Below are positions 19,378-28,224 of a stretch of 64,000 nucleotides of DNA, one piece after another. The notes beneath the pieces were generated by a model that was not told the origin of the DNA, ran no database searches, and saw only the letters and a list, made by a program, of their open reading frames with translations. The DNA lies in contig NZ_BOML01000013.1 in NCBI RefSeq assembly GCF_016862175.1, forward strand, positions 310,001-374,000. Direction: 5' to 3'. The stretch comes from Paractinoplanes durhamensis (GTDB lineage: Bacteria; Actinomycetota; Actinomycetes; Mycobacteriales; Micromonosporaceae). The translations under genes were made by a program, and so were the position numbers. Every line of letters begins with the position of its first letter. Position 1 is the first letter of the stretch.

Positions 19378-19725
19378 ATGCGCAAACCCACTCGTGCCCT
19401 CGCGGTCGCCGCCGGCGCCGTTGCCGTCGTCGCCATCGGCGGGGTGACCACGGCGGCGGCGTTCGCCGACGACGCGACCCCCGCGCCGGCGCCCTCGGCG
19501 ACCGCATCGGCGGCCCCGTCGCCGGCCACGTCCGGCTCCACGCCGGCGACGACCGCGTCCCGGAGTCACCCGGCCGCCACCGCCACCGCCGCACCGGTCT
19601 CGCCGGTTCCCAGCGCGACGGCCGCCCCGAGGACGCGCCCGTCGGCCTCTGCGCCGGCGGAGACCGCCAAGCCGACGCGGATCACCACGCCGGCGCCGAC
19701 CGCCTCGACCCGCGCCACCTCCTGA
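19378..19725 (+). CDS. small secreted Ala/Pro/Thr/Ser-rich protein, function unknown
   Basis: The 115-residue product has a Sec signal peptide (MRKPTRALAVAAGAVAVVAI, cleavage near AFADD). After that it is almost entirely Ala, Pro, Thr and Ser without a recognisable fold. It looks like a disordered, possibly glycosylated wall or exported peptide. The ATG follows a weakly purine-rich stretch. It precedes the sigma factor operon by 68 bp and may be a target of it or an unrelated monocistron. Confidence 0.55.
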   Translation: MRKPTRALAVAAGAVAVVAIGGVTTAAAFADDATPAPAPSATASAAPSPATSGSTPATTASRSHPAATATAAPVSPVPSATAAPRTRPSASAPAETAKPTRITTPAPTASTRATS

Positions 19726-19793
19726 GCGCATCGCGGGCCGGCCCCGCCGGCCCGCGACCGCCCTTACCACCACCCACACCGACGAGGCCCTGC

Positions 19794-20363
19794 GTGACCT
19801 TTGCACTGCCGATGCCGACATCGCTGCTTCGCTGGATGCGCGGGGCGATGTCCGGCCCCGCCGTCGCGGCGCCCGCCGACGCCCCGGCGATCAGCGCGCT
19901 GTACCGGGAACGCCGGCTGCCGCTGATCCGGATGGCCGTGCTCATGGTCGACGACCAGCCGACGGCCGAGGACATCGTGCAGGACGTCTTCACCCGGCTC
20001 TACCGCCGGCACCGCGACGACCTGAGCGCGGTGGCCGACCCGTACGCCTATCTGATCTCCGGGGTGATGAACGCGGCCCGCTCGGTGCTGCGCCGCCGCC
20101 GGATCGCCCGGGCCTACCTGCCGCCGCGGCGGGACCCGGTGCCGGCCGCCGAGGACCAGGCCCTGCTCGGCGCGGACAACCTCGAGGTGATCCGGGCCCT
20201 GGGCCGGCTGACCGCGCGGCAGCGGCAGATCATCGTGCTGCGCTACTGGTCGGACCTGTCCGAGCGGGAGATCGCCACCGCCCTGCGCATCTCGGCCGGA
20301 ACCGTGAAGTCGACCGCGCACCACGCCCTGCGGGTGCTGCGGGCCCAGTTGGGGGAGAAATGA
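19794..20363 (+). CDS. ECF/SigE-type RNA polymerase sigma factor
   Basis: The 189-residue sigma factor starts at GTG 19794 with GAGG seven bases upstream. Region 2 lies at about residues 35-100 (RMAVLMVDDQPTAEDIVQDVF is the region 2.2 signature). Region 4 is at the C-terminus (LTARQRQIIVLRYWSDLS, then EIATALRISAGTVKSTAHHA). The sequence fits the actinomycete SigE-like group of short sigma-70 factors. The stop overlaps the next start in ATGA, so the membrane protein that follows is its likely co-expressed partner. Confidence 0.92.
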   Translation: MTFALPMPTSLLRWMRGAMSGPAVAAPADAPAISALYRERRLPLIRMAVLMVDDQPTAEDIVQDVFTRLYRRHRDDLSAVADPYAYLISGVMNAARSVLRRRRIARAYLPPRRDPVPAAEDQALLGADNLEVIRALGRLTARQRQIIVLRYWSDLSEREIATALRISAGTVKSTAHHALRVLRAQLGEK

Positions 20364-20752
20364 GCGACACCGACCTGGAGCAGCGGGTACGCCGGGCCCT
20401 GGCCGCCCGGGCGGCCGCCGTCACCGGCCAGGGCGTGCGGCCCGCGGCCGACCCGGCGCGCGCCGAAACACGCCGCTGGTGGCTGCCGCTGTCCGCCGGG
20501 CTCGCCGCCGCGGCCGTGTCGATCCTGGTGTTCGCCCTGCTACGCCCGCCCGCCCCGGTCGCGCCACCGGTGATGCCGGGTTCCTCGCCGGCGCCGGCCG
20601 CGAGCTCGCGCCCCACCCCCACCCCGACCGCGACGTCGAGCCAGGCCGGCCCGATCCCGTCGACCTCGGCCTCGGCTTCGGCGTCGGCGTCGGCCAAGCC
20701 GGAGACGGCAAGCCCCGCGAGCACGGGTCCGGTCACCCGCGCCACGCCGTAG
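20360..20752 (+). CDS. single-pass membrane protein, putative partner (anti-sigma-like) of the sigma factor
   Basis: The start overlaps the sigma factor stop by four bases. The 130-residue product has a short cytoplasmic N-terminus (residues 1-40), one membrane helix (WWLPLSAGLAAAAVSILVFA) and a Pro/Ser/Thr/Ala-rich outer tail. No ZAS zinc motif is visible in the N-terminus, so anti-sigma activity is inferred only from gene order. Such short proteins follow SigE-type sigma genes widely in actinomycetes. Confidence 0.7.
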   Translation: MSDTDLEQRVRRALAARAAAVTGQGVRPAADPARAETRRWWLPLSAGLAAAAVSILVFALLRPPAPVAPPVMPGSSPAPAASSRPTPTPTATSSQAGPIPSTSASASASASAKPETASPASTGPVTRATP

Positions 20753-20811
20753 CGCGGCGCGGCGTTGTGCGGCGGCGACAACCGGAGCGCCCAACTGTGT
20801 CGCCCACGCCG

Positions 20812-20840
20812 TTCAAGACATCGACGTTCGTAAATACAAT
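20812..20840 (+). promoter_or_regulatory. predicted promoter of the secreted protein at 20876
   Basis: A TTCAAG -35-like hexamer (20812-20817) and a TACAAT -10 (20835-20840) are spaced by 17 bases. They lie 35 bases before the ATG, and AAAGGAG precedes the start. Confidence 0.5.
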
Positions 20841-20875
20841 GGAACTCCCCGGTAACAAGCGCAAAGGAGCGTTCC

Positions 20876-21388
20876 ATGACCGTCTCCGCAGCCCGCTGGG
20901 CCGTCATCGCCGCGGCCCTACCCGTCGGAGTTCTCGCCGCACCGCTGCCCGCCCTGGCCGACCCGGTGTCCGCGCCGTACACGTGCACCAGCATCCTGGG
21001 CACCGACGCGGTGACCATCACCGGCGAGCTCGTCGCCACCCCGAACCCGGCCGCGGCCGGCTCCCCGGTCGCGTTCGACCTGACCGTGACCGACCTCGGC
21101 CTCACCGCCCCGCTGCGGATCAAGTCGTGGAGCGGCACCGCCGTCCTGCAGGTCAGCGGGGCCGAGACCGGCTCGTTCACGCTGGCCGGCAGCGGCGGCG
21201 CGATCCCGGCCGGCGACCCGATCACCGGCGAGCTGACCGGCAGCTGGACCCCGTCGGTGGCCGGCACAGACACCCTCACCGGCGGCGCGGTGGACATCAC
21301 CGCCGACGTCCAGCTGATCGGCTCGGTCAAGCTCGCCTGCACCCCGGACGCCGGCCAGCCGGCGGCGGGCACCCTGACCGTCCAGTGA
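20876..21388 (+). CDS. secreted beta-sandwich-like protein, function unknown
   Basis: The ATG has AAAGGAG seven bases upstream. The 170-residue product has a Sec signal peptide (cleavage near ALADPV). The mature part of about 140 residues is rich in Thr/Val/Gly and alternates like a beta-sandwich (GSPVAFDLTVTDLGLTAPLR, then LQVSGAETGSF). Two cysteines, one near each end, could make a disulfide. Actinomycetes encode many such exported proteins, often paralogous, with no assigned role. It has its own promoter and a terminator hairpin. Confidence 0.7.
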   Translation: MTVSAARWAVIAAALPVGVLAAPLPALADPVSAPYTCTSILGTDAVTITGELVATPNPAAAGSPVAFDLTVTDLGLTAPLRIKSWSGTAVLQVSGAETGSFTLAGSGGAIPAGDPITGELTGSWTPSVAGTDTLTGGAVDITADVQLIGSVKLACTPDAGQPAAGTLTVQ

Positions 21389-21393
21389 TCCCT

Positions 21394-21425
21394 CCGCCCG
21401 GGCCGGCTTTCGCGGGCCCGGGCGG
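21394..21425 (+). terminator. hairpin terminator of the secreted protein gene
   Basis: An 11-bp GC stem (21394-21404 with 21415-21425) encloses a 10-base loop and begins five bases after the stop codon at 21388. Confidence 0.8.
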
Positions 21426-21445
21426 TCGCCGGAGCCGAAACCCTC

Positions 21446-21553
21446 CTAACCGGCCGGTGGACGCCAGACCGTGAAGTCCCGGAGATGGAAATGGCTGGCC
21501 ACGGTGCGGACGGCGAACCAGCCGCTTTCGTACGCGTCGGGATCCGTGTGGTC
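21446..21553 (-). pseudogene. C-terminal remnant of a secreted lyase-like/DUF6250-YesU-type protein
   Basis: Thirty-five codons on the minus strand read like an intact protein end (ESGWFAVRTVASHFHLRDF, then TVWRPPAG and a stop). The pattern resembles the last strand pair of laminin-G-like YesU/DUF6250 proteins, which end in G-x-x-x-R...S-H-x-x-x-x-x-F-x-V-x-R. Upstream the frame degenerates within 10-20 codons and meets a stop near 21605, and no start is present. The interval 21554-21678 holds nothing else I can support. Confidence 0.4.
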
Positions 21554-21678
21554 ACGGCGCTGCGCCGGTGGCTGCCGGAACCGGCCGCGGGCGCGCCGAC
21601 CCTACGCGCGGCCCTGGGCCTGCGCGAGGTGGCGATCCGGCAGGCCGGCCGGTCCACGTTGACCAGCCGGCGGCGGGC

Positions 21679-22161
21679 TCAGCTGATCAGCGCGTCCGCG
21701 TACAGCTCGGCGACCGAGGCCGGGTCGGCGAGTTCGGGCCCGATCGCGGTCAGGCCGAAGTCGACGACGTCCGCGCCCAGGTCGCTCAGCAGCCGCGCCA
21801 GGAACGCCTCGGCCAGGTCGGCCTGCGCCTGCATGTCCGCGGTGACGACCGGAATGGCGAGCACCCCGGCGAGGGCATTGGCCGGCAACTGGTCGAGAAG
21901 CACCTTGAGCACGCCCGAGTAGCTGCTGCGGTACGTCGGGGTCGCCACGATCAACAGGGTGGCGTCCTGCAATGCCAACAGGGCCTCGCCGGTGGCGCCA
22001 TCGCCGGAGACCAGCAGACCCGGACCCAACTGGGAAACGTCGACCACCACCACGGTGGTGTCACCCCGGCTCATCGCGAACCGTTCGCCGACCGCCGTGG
22101 CCAGCTGCAACGTCCTCGATCCGGGATCGGGATGGCCGGAAACCACAACCACGTCCGACAT
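21679..22161 (-). CDS. NADPH-dependent FMN reductase-family protein
   Basis: The 160-residue flavodoxin-fold protein has the two conserved elements of the family: an N-terminal phosphate-binding loop (VSGHPDPGSRT) and the FMN-contacting TPTYRSSYSGVLKVLLDQL. It should reduce FMN or a small substrate with NAD(P)H. The gene stands alone. It could supply reduced flavin to the luciferase-like monooxygenases of the sulfur locus, but it is about 9 kb from them, so this is only a possibility. Confidence 0.88.
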   Translation of the reverse strand: MSDVVVVSGHPDPGSRTLQLATAVGERFAMSRGDTTVVVVDVSQLGPGLLVSGDGATGEALLALQDATLLIVATPTYRSSYSGVLKVLLDQLPANALAGVLAIPVVTADMQAQADLAEAFLARLLSDLGADVVDFGLTAIGPELADPASVAELYADALIS

Positions 22162-22253
22162 ACGGCCTACCCTCCGATCGCTTCGATCTCACGCCATCAT
22201 CACGCCAGAAAGCCGCCAAAGCTATCCGTGCACTCGACAATTACGCTGCGTCA

Positions 22254-22730
22254 CTACTCCCCGCGGCGGACGGCCTTCGTGTATCGGCGGCACGGGACGG
22301 CGATGGTGCCGGTGCCGGCGCTCGCCGCATACTCGAATCCGCCGGCGTCGCGCCAGCCCTGCCGCTCGTAGAACCGCCGCGCCCGGGCATTGCCCGGGAC
22401 CACCGCCAGCCAGGCCGCCGCGAAGCCGGCCGCGGCGACCCGGCGCTCGGCCTCGGCCAGCAGGGCCGCGGCCGTGCCGGTGCCGCGGTGCGCCGCCGCC
22501 ACGTACACCTGCTCGACCTCGTCGCCGGCCACCATGACGAAGCCGGCCACCTCACCGTCGACGACGGCCACGGTCGTGTCCGGCAGGCGATCGGCCGCCC
22601 GGGTGCGGAACGTCTCGGGTGTGCGCTCGTCGGCGAGCGCCGCGGGCACGTGCCCCAGATGGCCGTCGCGCCAGCCCTGATGCCAGATGCCGGCGATCGA
22701 ACCGACGTCATCGATTCTCGCTTCACGCAT
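22254..22730 (-). CDS. GNAT-family N-acetyltransferase
   Basis: This is a 158-residue single-domain GNAT. Motif A is VEQVYVAAAHRGTGTAAALL (near residues 72-91), motif B is LAVVPGNARARRFYERQGW, and the N-terminus is the usual MREARIDDVGSIAGIW. Its substrate is unknown. It is separated from the FMN reductase by 92 bp and from the divergent GH62 gene by about 170 bp. Confidence 0.9.
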   Translation of the reverse strand: MREARIDDVGSIAGIWHQGWRDGHLGHVPAALADERTPETFRTRAADRLPDTTVAVVDGEVAGFVMVAGDEVEQVYVAAAHRGTGTAAALLAEAERRVAAAGFAAAWLAVVPGNARARRFYERQGWRDAGGFEYAASAGTGTIAVPCRRYTKAVRRGE

Positions 22731-22901
22731 CCCCGAACCCTATAACGAAAAGTCGAATGATGAAAAAGTGTTACGCCGGGAAATGCACGCGAGTCGCGCC
22801 GAATTCGCGGTCCACTTCTATTGATGTCGAAGGAAACACCCTGGCAATATGCGATTCACGCGATTCAATGTAAGCGTTCTCCGTCCCGCAGGAGCATCCC
22901 C

Positions 22902-24353
22902 ATGACTGTCATGAGTAAGGCCTGGCGTGCCGCCGTCGCGGTGGTGACGCTCGCCGCCGGCGGTGTCGTCGTCGCGCTCGCCGCCGGCCCGGCGGCCGCC
23001 GCCACGATCGACACCAGCGCGTCGTATGTGCTGGTCAACCGCAACAGCGGCAAGGCCCTCGACGTCTACAACCTGGCCACCACCGACGGCGCCCGGATCA
23101 CCCAGTGGACCCGTAACGACCAGTCGCAGCAGCAGTGGCAGTTCGTCGACTCCGGCGGCGGCTACTACCGGCTCAAGTCCAAGCTGTCCGGCAAGGTGCT
23201 CGACGTCTACAACTTCTCGACCGCCGACGGCGGCTCGATCGTGCAGTGGACCGACAACAACTCCACCAACCAGCAATTCAGCATTCAGGACGTCGACGGT
23301 TACATCCAGCTGTTGAACCGCAACAGCGGCAAAGCCGTCGAGGTGCAGGGCGCGGCCACCGCCGACGGCGGAAACATCGTCCAGTACGCCGACTGGAACG
23401 GCACCAATCAGCAGTGGCAGCTCGTCCCGGTCGGCAGTTCCGCCGCGTGCACCCTTCCCTCGTCCTACCGCTGGTCGTCGACCGGCGCGCTGGCCACCCC
23501 GAAGTCGGGCTGGGTGTCGCTCAAGGACTTCACGGTCGTGCCCTACAACGGCAAGCAGCTCGTCTACGCGACCACCCACGACACCGGGTCGACCTGGGGC
23601 TCGATGAACTTCACCCCGTTCACCAACTGGTCGGACATGGCCTCGGCCGCGCAGAACGGCATGTCGTCCGGCACCGTCGCACCCACGCTGTTCTACTTCG
23701 CGCCGAAGAACATCTGGGTACTCACCTATCAGTGGGGCGCGACCGCGTTCTCCTACCGCACCTCCACCGACCCCACCAACGCCAACGGCTGGTCGGCGGC
23801 CCAGCCGCTGTTCTCCGGCAGCATCACCGGCTCCGGCACCGGGCCGATCGACCAGACCCTGATCGCCGACGGCACCACCATGTACCTGTTCTTCGCCGGC
23901 GACAACGGCAAGATCTACCGGGCGAGCATGCCGATCGGCAACTTCCCCGGCAGCTTCGGCTCCTCCTACACGACCGTCATGAGCGACACCACGAACAACC
24001 TGTTCGAGGCGCCGCAGGTCTACAAGGTGGCCGGCCAGAACCAGTACCTGATGATCGTCGAGGCGATCGGCGCGAACGGCCGCTACTTCCGCTCGTTCAC
24101 CGCCACCAGCCTCGGCGGCTCCTGGACGGCCCAGGCCGCCACCGAGAGCAACCCGTTCGCCGGCAAGGCCAACAGCGGCGCGACGTGGACGAATGACATC
24201 AGCCACGGCGAGCTGATCCGCACCACCGCCGACCAGACCTTCACCGTCGACCCCTGCAACCTGCAACTGCTCTACCAGGGCCGCTCCCCCAGCTCCGGCG
24301 GCGACTACGGCCTCCTGCCGTACCGCCCGGGCCTGCTGACCCGGCAGCGCTAA
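22902..24353 (+). CDS. secreted GH62 alpha-L-arabinofuranosidase with N-terminal ricin-type (CBM13-like) lectin domain
   Basis: The ATG at 22902 has AGGAG seven bases upstream. Residues 1-33 are the signal peptide (cleavage near AAAATID). Residues about 35-175 are a beta-trefoil lectin with three QQW/QQF repeats (SQQQWQF, NQQFSI, NQQWQL). Residues about 180-480 are a GH62 five-bladed propeller with the expected acidic residues Asp209 ([10 protein letters not shown]), Asp317 (GPIDQTL) and Glu369 (LFEAPQVYK). It should release arabinose side chains from arabinoxylan. It is convergent with a sigma factor carrying an arabinose-binding AbfB domain. Confidence 0.95.
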   Translation: MTVMSKAWRAAVAVVTLAAGGVVVALAAGPAAAATIDTSASYVLVNRNSGKALDVYNLATTDGARITQWTRNDQSQQQWQFVDSGGGYYRLKSKLSGKVLDVYNFSTADGGSIVQWTDNNSTNQQFSIQDVDGYIQLLNRNSGKAVEVQGAATADGGNIVQYADWNGTNQQWQLVPVGSSAACTLPSSYRWSSTGALATPKSGWVSLKDFTVVPYNGKQLVYATTHDTGSTWGSMNFTPFTNWSDMASAAQNGMSSGTVAPTLFYFAPKNIWVLTYQWGATAFSYRTSTDPTNANGWSAAQPLFSGSITGSGTGPIDQTLIADGTTMYLFFAGDNGKIYRASMPIGNFPGSFGSSYTTVMSDTTNNLFEAPQVYKVAGQNQYLMIVEAIGANGRYFRSFTATSLGGSWTAQAATESNPFAGKANSGATWTNDISHGELIRTTADQTFTVDPCNLQLLYQGRSPSSGGDYGLLPYRPGLLTRQR

Positions 24354-24362
24354 CCGCGAAAC

Positions 24363-24392
24363 GGGCGGGTCCGGCATGCGCCGGGCCCGCCC
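24363..24392. terminator. bidirectional hairpin terminator
   Basis: A 13-bp stem (24363-24375 with 24380-24392, one G-U pair) with a 4-base loop lies between the convergent GH62 and sigma-AbfB genes. Confidence 0.85.
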
Positions 24393-24414
24393 ATCGGTGG
24401 CCTGACCCGGCACG

Positions 24415-25836
24415 CTAAGCCAGCGGCGCGCGGACCAGGAACGAGCTGTCCGCGCGGAAGGTCGCGGAACCGTCGTCCTGATCGACCCAGAGCTCGGTGC
24501 CCACGTGCCGCAGGAAGAAGCCGGGATAGTTGGCCGACTCCAGCGCCACCGAACCGGTGGGCTCGCCGGCCCGCACGCAGAACGTCGCGTCCCCCCGGTC
24601 CAGCGAGGTCTGGCCGTCCCCGCTCACCCGCAGCCGCCATTCCTGGTGGCGCAGGTGCCGGCCGTCCGCGGCCCGGAACGTGAAGCAGCCCGCATCGGCC
24701 AGGCCCGGGCCCGCGTCGAAGGTCGCCCGGCCCCGGGCCGCTTTGCCGGTGGCCGTGTCGAGCCGGCTCAGATTCCCGTCGATGGCGACGAACCGGCCGC
24801 GCGCGTTGGCCGCCTCCAGCGACAGCCGCCCGGCCCGGATCACCGGGACCGCGGCGGACGGTGCCGCGATCGCCGGGGTGGCCGGTGGCGGATGGGCGGA
24901 CCGATCGGCCGTCGCCCAGAGGCCGGCCGCGGCCAGGGCCGCGACCGCGGCGGAAACGGCCCACGCCCGCGGAATGCGGTCGAGGATCGACGGAATCGTG
25001 CCGGTGGCGACGGTGTGCGCGGTCGCCGCCTCGACCGCCGCCGGCACCGGGAGCAGCACGAAGCCGGGGAGCAGGCGCTCGGCCGGGATGCGGCCGGCGG
25101 CAGCCTCGGTGCAGGCCGCGCAGGATCGGGTGTGCCGGGCGATCCGCTTGCGCCAGAACGGGTTCGGCACCCCGTTCCAGTCGGCCACCACCTCGGCCAG
25201 CCCGGGGCAACCGGGCACGGCGTCCAGCGCCGCCACGATCGTCCGGCCGAGGTCGAGCTGATCGCGCATCCGCTGCAGGCGCACGCCGACGTGGCCGGCG
25301 GTGAGCCCGAGCGCCCCGGCCACCTCGGCCCGGGAGAGCTCGCCGGCCGTCTCCAGCCACCACAGCGACAGCACCGCCCGCTCCTCGGTGGACAGCCACC
25401 GCCCGGCGTGCCGCACCTGGCGGCGCTGGGCGGCGATCTCGACCCGCAGCAGCGCCGGGCCTTCCAGCTCGGCCGCGGGGTCCCGCTGCCAGGCCGCCTC
25501 CTCGAGGGTGGCGAGGTGCCCGGCGGTGCGGCCGGTGCGGGTCAGGTAGGTGCCGACCTGGCGGACGGTGATCGCCGCCAGCCACGGCCGGAAGCTCTCC
25601 GGCCGGCGCAGCCGGGGCAGTTGCCGCAGCGTACGCAAAATAATGTCCTGCACGACGTCGTCGACGTCCGGGTGGGCGCCGAGCGCCTGCCGGACGATGT
25701 TGTAGATCATCGGCAGGTGCCGGCGGACCAGCGCATCCAGGGCTTCGCGGTCACCGGCCCGCGCGGCGACGGCGAGCGCGTCGTCGGACTCGCGGTCCCG
25801 TCGCGCCCGCGGCGAGATCGCGAGCCTGCCCGTCAA
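24415..25836 (-). CDS. sigma-70 family sigma factor fused to ZAS motif, membrane helix and extracellular AbfB (CBM42) domain
   Basis: One 473-residue chain holds region 2 (about 26-95; DVDDVVQDIILRTLRQL), region 4 (about 150-195; LSTEERAVLSLWWLE, then VAGALGLTAGHVGVRL), and an HxxxCxxC zinc anti-sigma motif (His235, Cys239, Cys242). A membrane helix follows (about 289-309), then a Pro/Ala linker and an AbfB beta-trefoil (about 335-473; LSLEAANARGRFVAIDG, SVALESANYPGFFLRH). AbfB domains bind arabinofuranose side chains. The protein therefore combines sensor, anti-sigma and sigma factor. It lies tail-to-tail with the GH62 arabinofuranosidase, a plausible target. Release of the sigma part would need proteolysis or a conformational change. 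Confidence 0.9.
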   Translation of the reverse strand: MTGRLAISPRARRDRESDDALAVAARAGDREALDALVRRHLPMIYNIVRQALGAHPDVDDVVQDIILRTLRQLPRLRRPESFRPWLAAITVRQVGTYLTRTGRTAGHLATLEEAAWQRDPAAELEGPALLRVEIAAQRRQVRHAGRWLSTEERAVLSLWWLETAGELSRAEVAGALGLTAGHVGVRLQRMRDQLDLGRTIVAALDAVPGCPGLAEVVADWNGVPNPFWRKRIARHTRSCAACTEAAAGRIPAERLLPGFVLLPVPAAVEAATAHTVATGTIPSILDRIPRAWAVSAAVAALAAAGLWATADRSAHPPPATPAIAAPSAAVPVIRAGRLSLEAANARGRFVAIDGNLSRLDTATGKAARGRATFDAGPGLADAGCFTFRAADGRHLRHQEWRLRVSGDGQTSLDRGDATFCVRAGEPTGSVALESANYPGFFLRHVGTELWVDQDDGSATFRADSSFLVRAPLA

Positions 25837-25911
25837 CCAAAGACCCCTGTGAACGTTCTCAATGTGTCCCGCATGTTACGAGAGCGCATTGAAACTTTCA
25901 ACGAGTACGCC

Positions 25912-26448
25912 TCAGGTGACCGGGGTGGCCGTGCAGTGCGCGTCGGCGCGGTCGAGCACCAGGTCTTCCGGGGTCGGGTAACGGCGATGCAGCCCGGCGA
26001 GGACATGGTCGTACGCAACGCGGTTGTAAGGGAGGTCGCGCATGTGGGCGATGGAGGCCCGGACGGTCGCGGCGAACTCCTCCGGCCAGCGCACCTCGTG
26101 CATCGCCTTGACGGTGTGGTCGTCCCGGTCGACCAGGACGATCCGGACGATCGGATCGGCGTCGACGCCCGGCAAGCCGTCCTCGTGCTCGTAGAGGTGC
26201 GGGTTGTACGGGATCTGCGACCACGACAGGATCGGGCCGAGCCGGTAGGCCAGGATGCCGGTGTGTTCCCCGTCGACCCACGCGAACCGGGTCGGGGCCG
26301 CCGTGACGGCCTCGACCTCCAGCTCGTGCGGGCGGCTGAGGAAGAGCATCAACTGCACCGGCTCGCCCGCGAACATCGTGAGGGCGGCGCCCTCCGGATA
26401 GTCGGCATACTGCTCCAGCCGACTGCCGACCTGGACGATGGAGTGCAC
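25912..26448 (-). CDS. hypothetical protein
   Basis: I do not recognise this 178-residue protein. It has no signal peptide or membrane segment. The N-terminal half is beta-rich (ALTMFAGEPVQLMLFLS, then FAWVDGEHTGILAYRLG). The C-terminal half is mixed and acidic (PIVRIVLVDRDDHTVKAM, then WPEEFAATVRASIAHM) and ends near PEDLVLDRADAHCTATPV. The even codon use and long unbroken frame suggest a genuine cytoplasmic protein. The GTG start is at 26448. It lies between the sigma-AbfB gene and the clan GH-A glycosidase on the same strand, but the gaps (75 and 48 bp) do not prove an operon. Confidence 0.6.
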   Translation of the reverse strand: MHSIVQVGSRLEQYADYPEGAALTMFAGEPVQLMLFLSRPHELEVEAVTAAPTRFAWVDGEHTGILAYRLGPILSWSQIPYNPHLYEHEDGLPGVDADPIVRIVLVDRDDHTVKAMHEVRWPEEFAATVRASIAHMRDLPYNRVAYDHVLAGLHRRYPTPEDLVLDRADAHCTATPVT

Positions 26449-26496
26449 CCGGTCAGCGTATCGGGGTTGGCGCGGCCTGGTGGGTGTTTGCCCCGG

Positions 26497-27951
26497 TCAG
26501 GACACCGTCACGTCGTCGAACCACACGCTGCCGGTGTTGTCGCCGGACTTGAGGTGCAGCTGGACGCTAGCCGCCCCGGTCGGCGCGACCGCGTCGACGA
26601 AGAGCTTCGTCCAGGTGGACGTGCCGGCCGGCAGGCGGTTGGAGGTGTTCTGGCTGATCCAGGTGCCGTTGATGTCGAACCAGCTCAGCGCCAGCTCGGT
26701 GGTCCCGGTGGCGGCGGTGCCCTTGGCGTAGACCTCGGCGTGCCACGACGCCCCGGCCTGGACCGGTGTGATCGGCGAGGTGAGCAGGGACGGCAGCCCG
26801 CTGGTGGTGCGGGTGGTGCCGGTGAACCGGGCCGACTGGGTGCCGGTGCGGGCGGTCTCGGTGGTGATCACGGCGACGCCGGCCGCGGGCTGGTAGTTCC
26901 GCCACGGCGAGTCGATCGCGGCCGCCTCGAACCCGAGGTTGAGGATGCTGTTCGGGGTCGACCCGCCGGTCCACGCGCCGCTGACGACTCCGGCGGCGAA
27001 TTTCGCGGTGCCGTCGGTGCGGTAGAGGCCGTACTTGTATTGCGCCGGCTGGGTGGAGACCGCCGAGTTCGACGGGATGGCGCCGGCCGCGAAGTCGTTG
27101 AGGATCCACGGCGCCACCGAGCCGACGCCCGCCACCTGGGCGGCGCGGAAGACCCGGGCCAGGAAGGCACCCTGCTCCCCCTCGGTGCCGGACAGGGTGC
27201 TGAGCCCGGTCTCGCCGACGACCACCAGGTCGGGAGCGACCGCGGTCTGGGCCCGGCGGATCTCGGCGAGGGCCCGCTCGGACGCGCCGTAGAAGTGGAA
27301 GTCGTAGAAGTCCAGCGGGGTGGTGGCGAGCTGCGCCTTCAGGCTGGTCATCCCGGCCGCGCCGCTGGTGCCGTCGACGGTCAGGGTCAGCGGCATGGCC
27401 GGCAGGGTGGCGCGGATCGCCGGGATCAGCTGACGGGCCCAGTTCATCGCGGCGGCATCGCCCGGCGAGACCTCGTTCTTGAGCTCGACGGCGATCACCC
27501 GCGGATCATCGATGTACGGCGAGAGCAGGCTCAACGCCCAGATGACGCTGTTGTCCACGTCGGAGTAGCCGTTCCACCAGTCGAACAGCGTCAGCTTGAC
27601 GCTGAGCCCGTGGGCATCGGCGATGCCGATGAACTGACTGAGTTTCGCGGTGTACGCCGAGGACGGCGCCGGGTAGCCGAAGGTCGTCGGGAAGACGATG
27701 ACGCGGACGGCGGTGGCGCCGAGCGCGGCCGCCTTGGTCAGGTCGATGTCGATCCGGGCCGGGTCGAAGTTCGTCCACATCGACGTCCAGCCGGCGGTCG
27801 ACGGGTAGTAGTTGATGGTCTTCGCGACCTGCACGGCGGCCATCCGGCTCGCCAGGGTGGGCACCGCAGCATGCGCGGGAGGGGCCACGAGCATGGTGCC
27901 GGCCAGCAGAACACCGGCCAGAACGGAGAGACGTACACGGAATTTGGGCAT
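26497..27951 (-). CDS. secreted GH5-like (clan GH-A) glycoside hydrolase with C-terminal carbohydrate-binding module
   Basis: The 484-residue protein has a Sec signal peptide (residues 1-28, cleavage PAHA-AVP). A TIM-barrel glycosidase domain follows (about 30-330). The acid/base is Glu160 (AVELKNEVSPGD) and the nucleophile Glu247 (LVVVGETGLST), both in clan GH-A context. The last 140 residues are a beta-sandwich resembling CBM4/9 modules (ILNLGFEAAAIDSPWRNY, then GSVWFDDVTVS). It should cleave a beta-linked plant polysaccharide or oligosaccharide; the exact specificity cannot be read. The ATG at 27951 is chosen from the signal peptide; GTG 27969 would add six residues. Confidence 0.85.
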   Translation of the reverse strand: MPKFRVRLSVLAGVLLAGTMLVAPPAHAAVPTLASRMAAVQVAKTINYYPSTAGWTSMWTNFDPARIDIDLTKAAALGATAVRVIVFPTTFGYPAPSSAYTAKLSQFIGIADAHGLSVKLTLFDWWNGYSDVDNSVIWALSLLSPYIDDPRVIAVELKNEVSPGDAAAMNWARQLIPAIRATLPAMPLTLTVDGTSGAAGMTSLKAQLATTPLDFYDFHFYGASERALAEIRRAQTAVAPDLVVVGETGLSTLSGTEGEQGAFLARVFRAAQVAGVGSVAPWILNDFAAGAIPSNSAVSTQPAQYKYGLYRTDGTAKFAAGVVSGAWTGGSTPNSILNLGFEAAAIDSPWRNYQPAAGVAVITTETARTGTQSARFTGTTRTTSGLPSLLTSPITPVQAGASWHAEVYAKGTAATGTTELALSWFDINGTWISQNTSNRLPAGTSTWTKLFVDAVAPTGAASVQLHLKSGDNTGSVWFDDVTVS

Positions 27952-28224
27952 GCGGAAGCCAGCCTTCACATCGAACTGTTCGGGGGGAGGCGGAGCACGA
28001 CGCGGCCGGCGTCGTGGCATTCGGCCTTGGTGAAGTACGCACGTCCAGGCGGTTCGTCGTTGAAGTGCCGTCCTGGCGTCGGCTGATGCACGAGGGCATC
28101 TATTGACGACGGTAAGGGCCGTCTCCCGCGTCCGGCAATGACTCCCACGTGCCAAGCGCGTATGCCGTTCCGGCCGCATATGCAGGCGAGGCGACTTGCT
28201 CGATGGTCCGTAAGATGGGCGGGC

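Noticed and set aside
24505..28086. A 1193-codon open frame on the plus strand opposite the sigma-AbfB, hypothetical and glycosidase genes
   Set aside because: Its product is compositionally biased (Gly/Arg/Asp/Val), with no motif, and is antisense to genes with clear domains.
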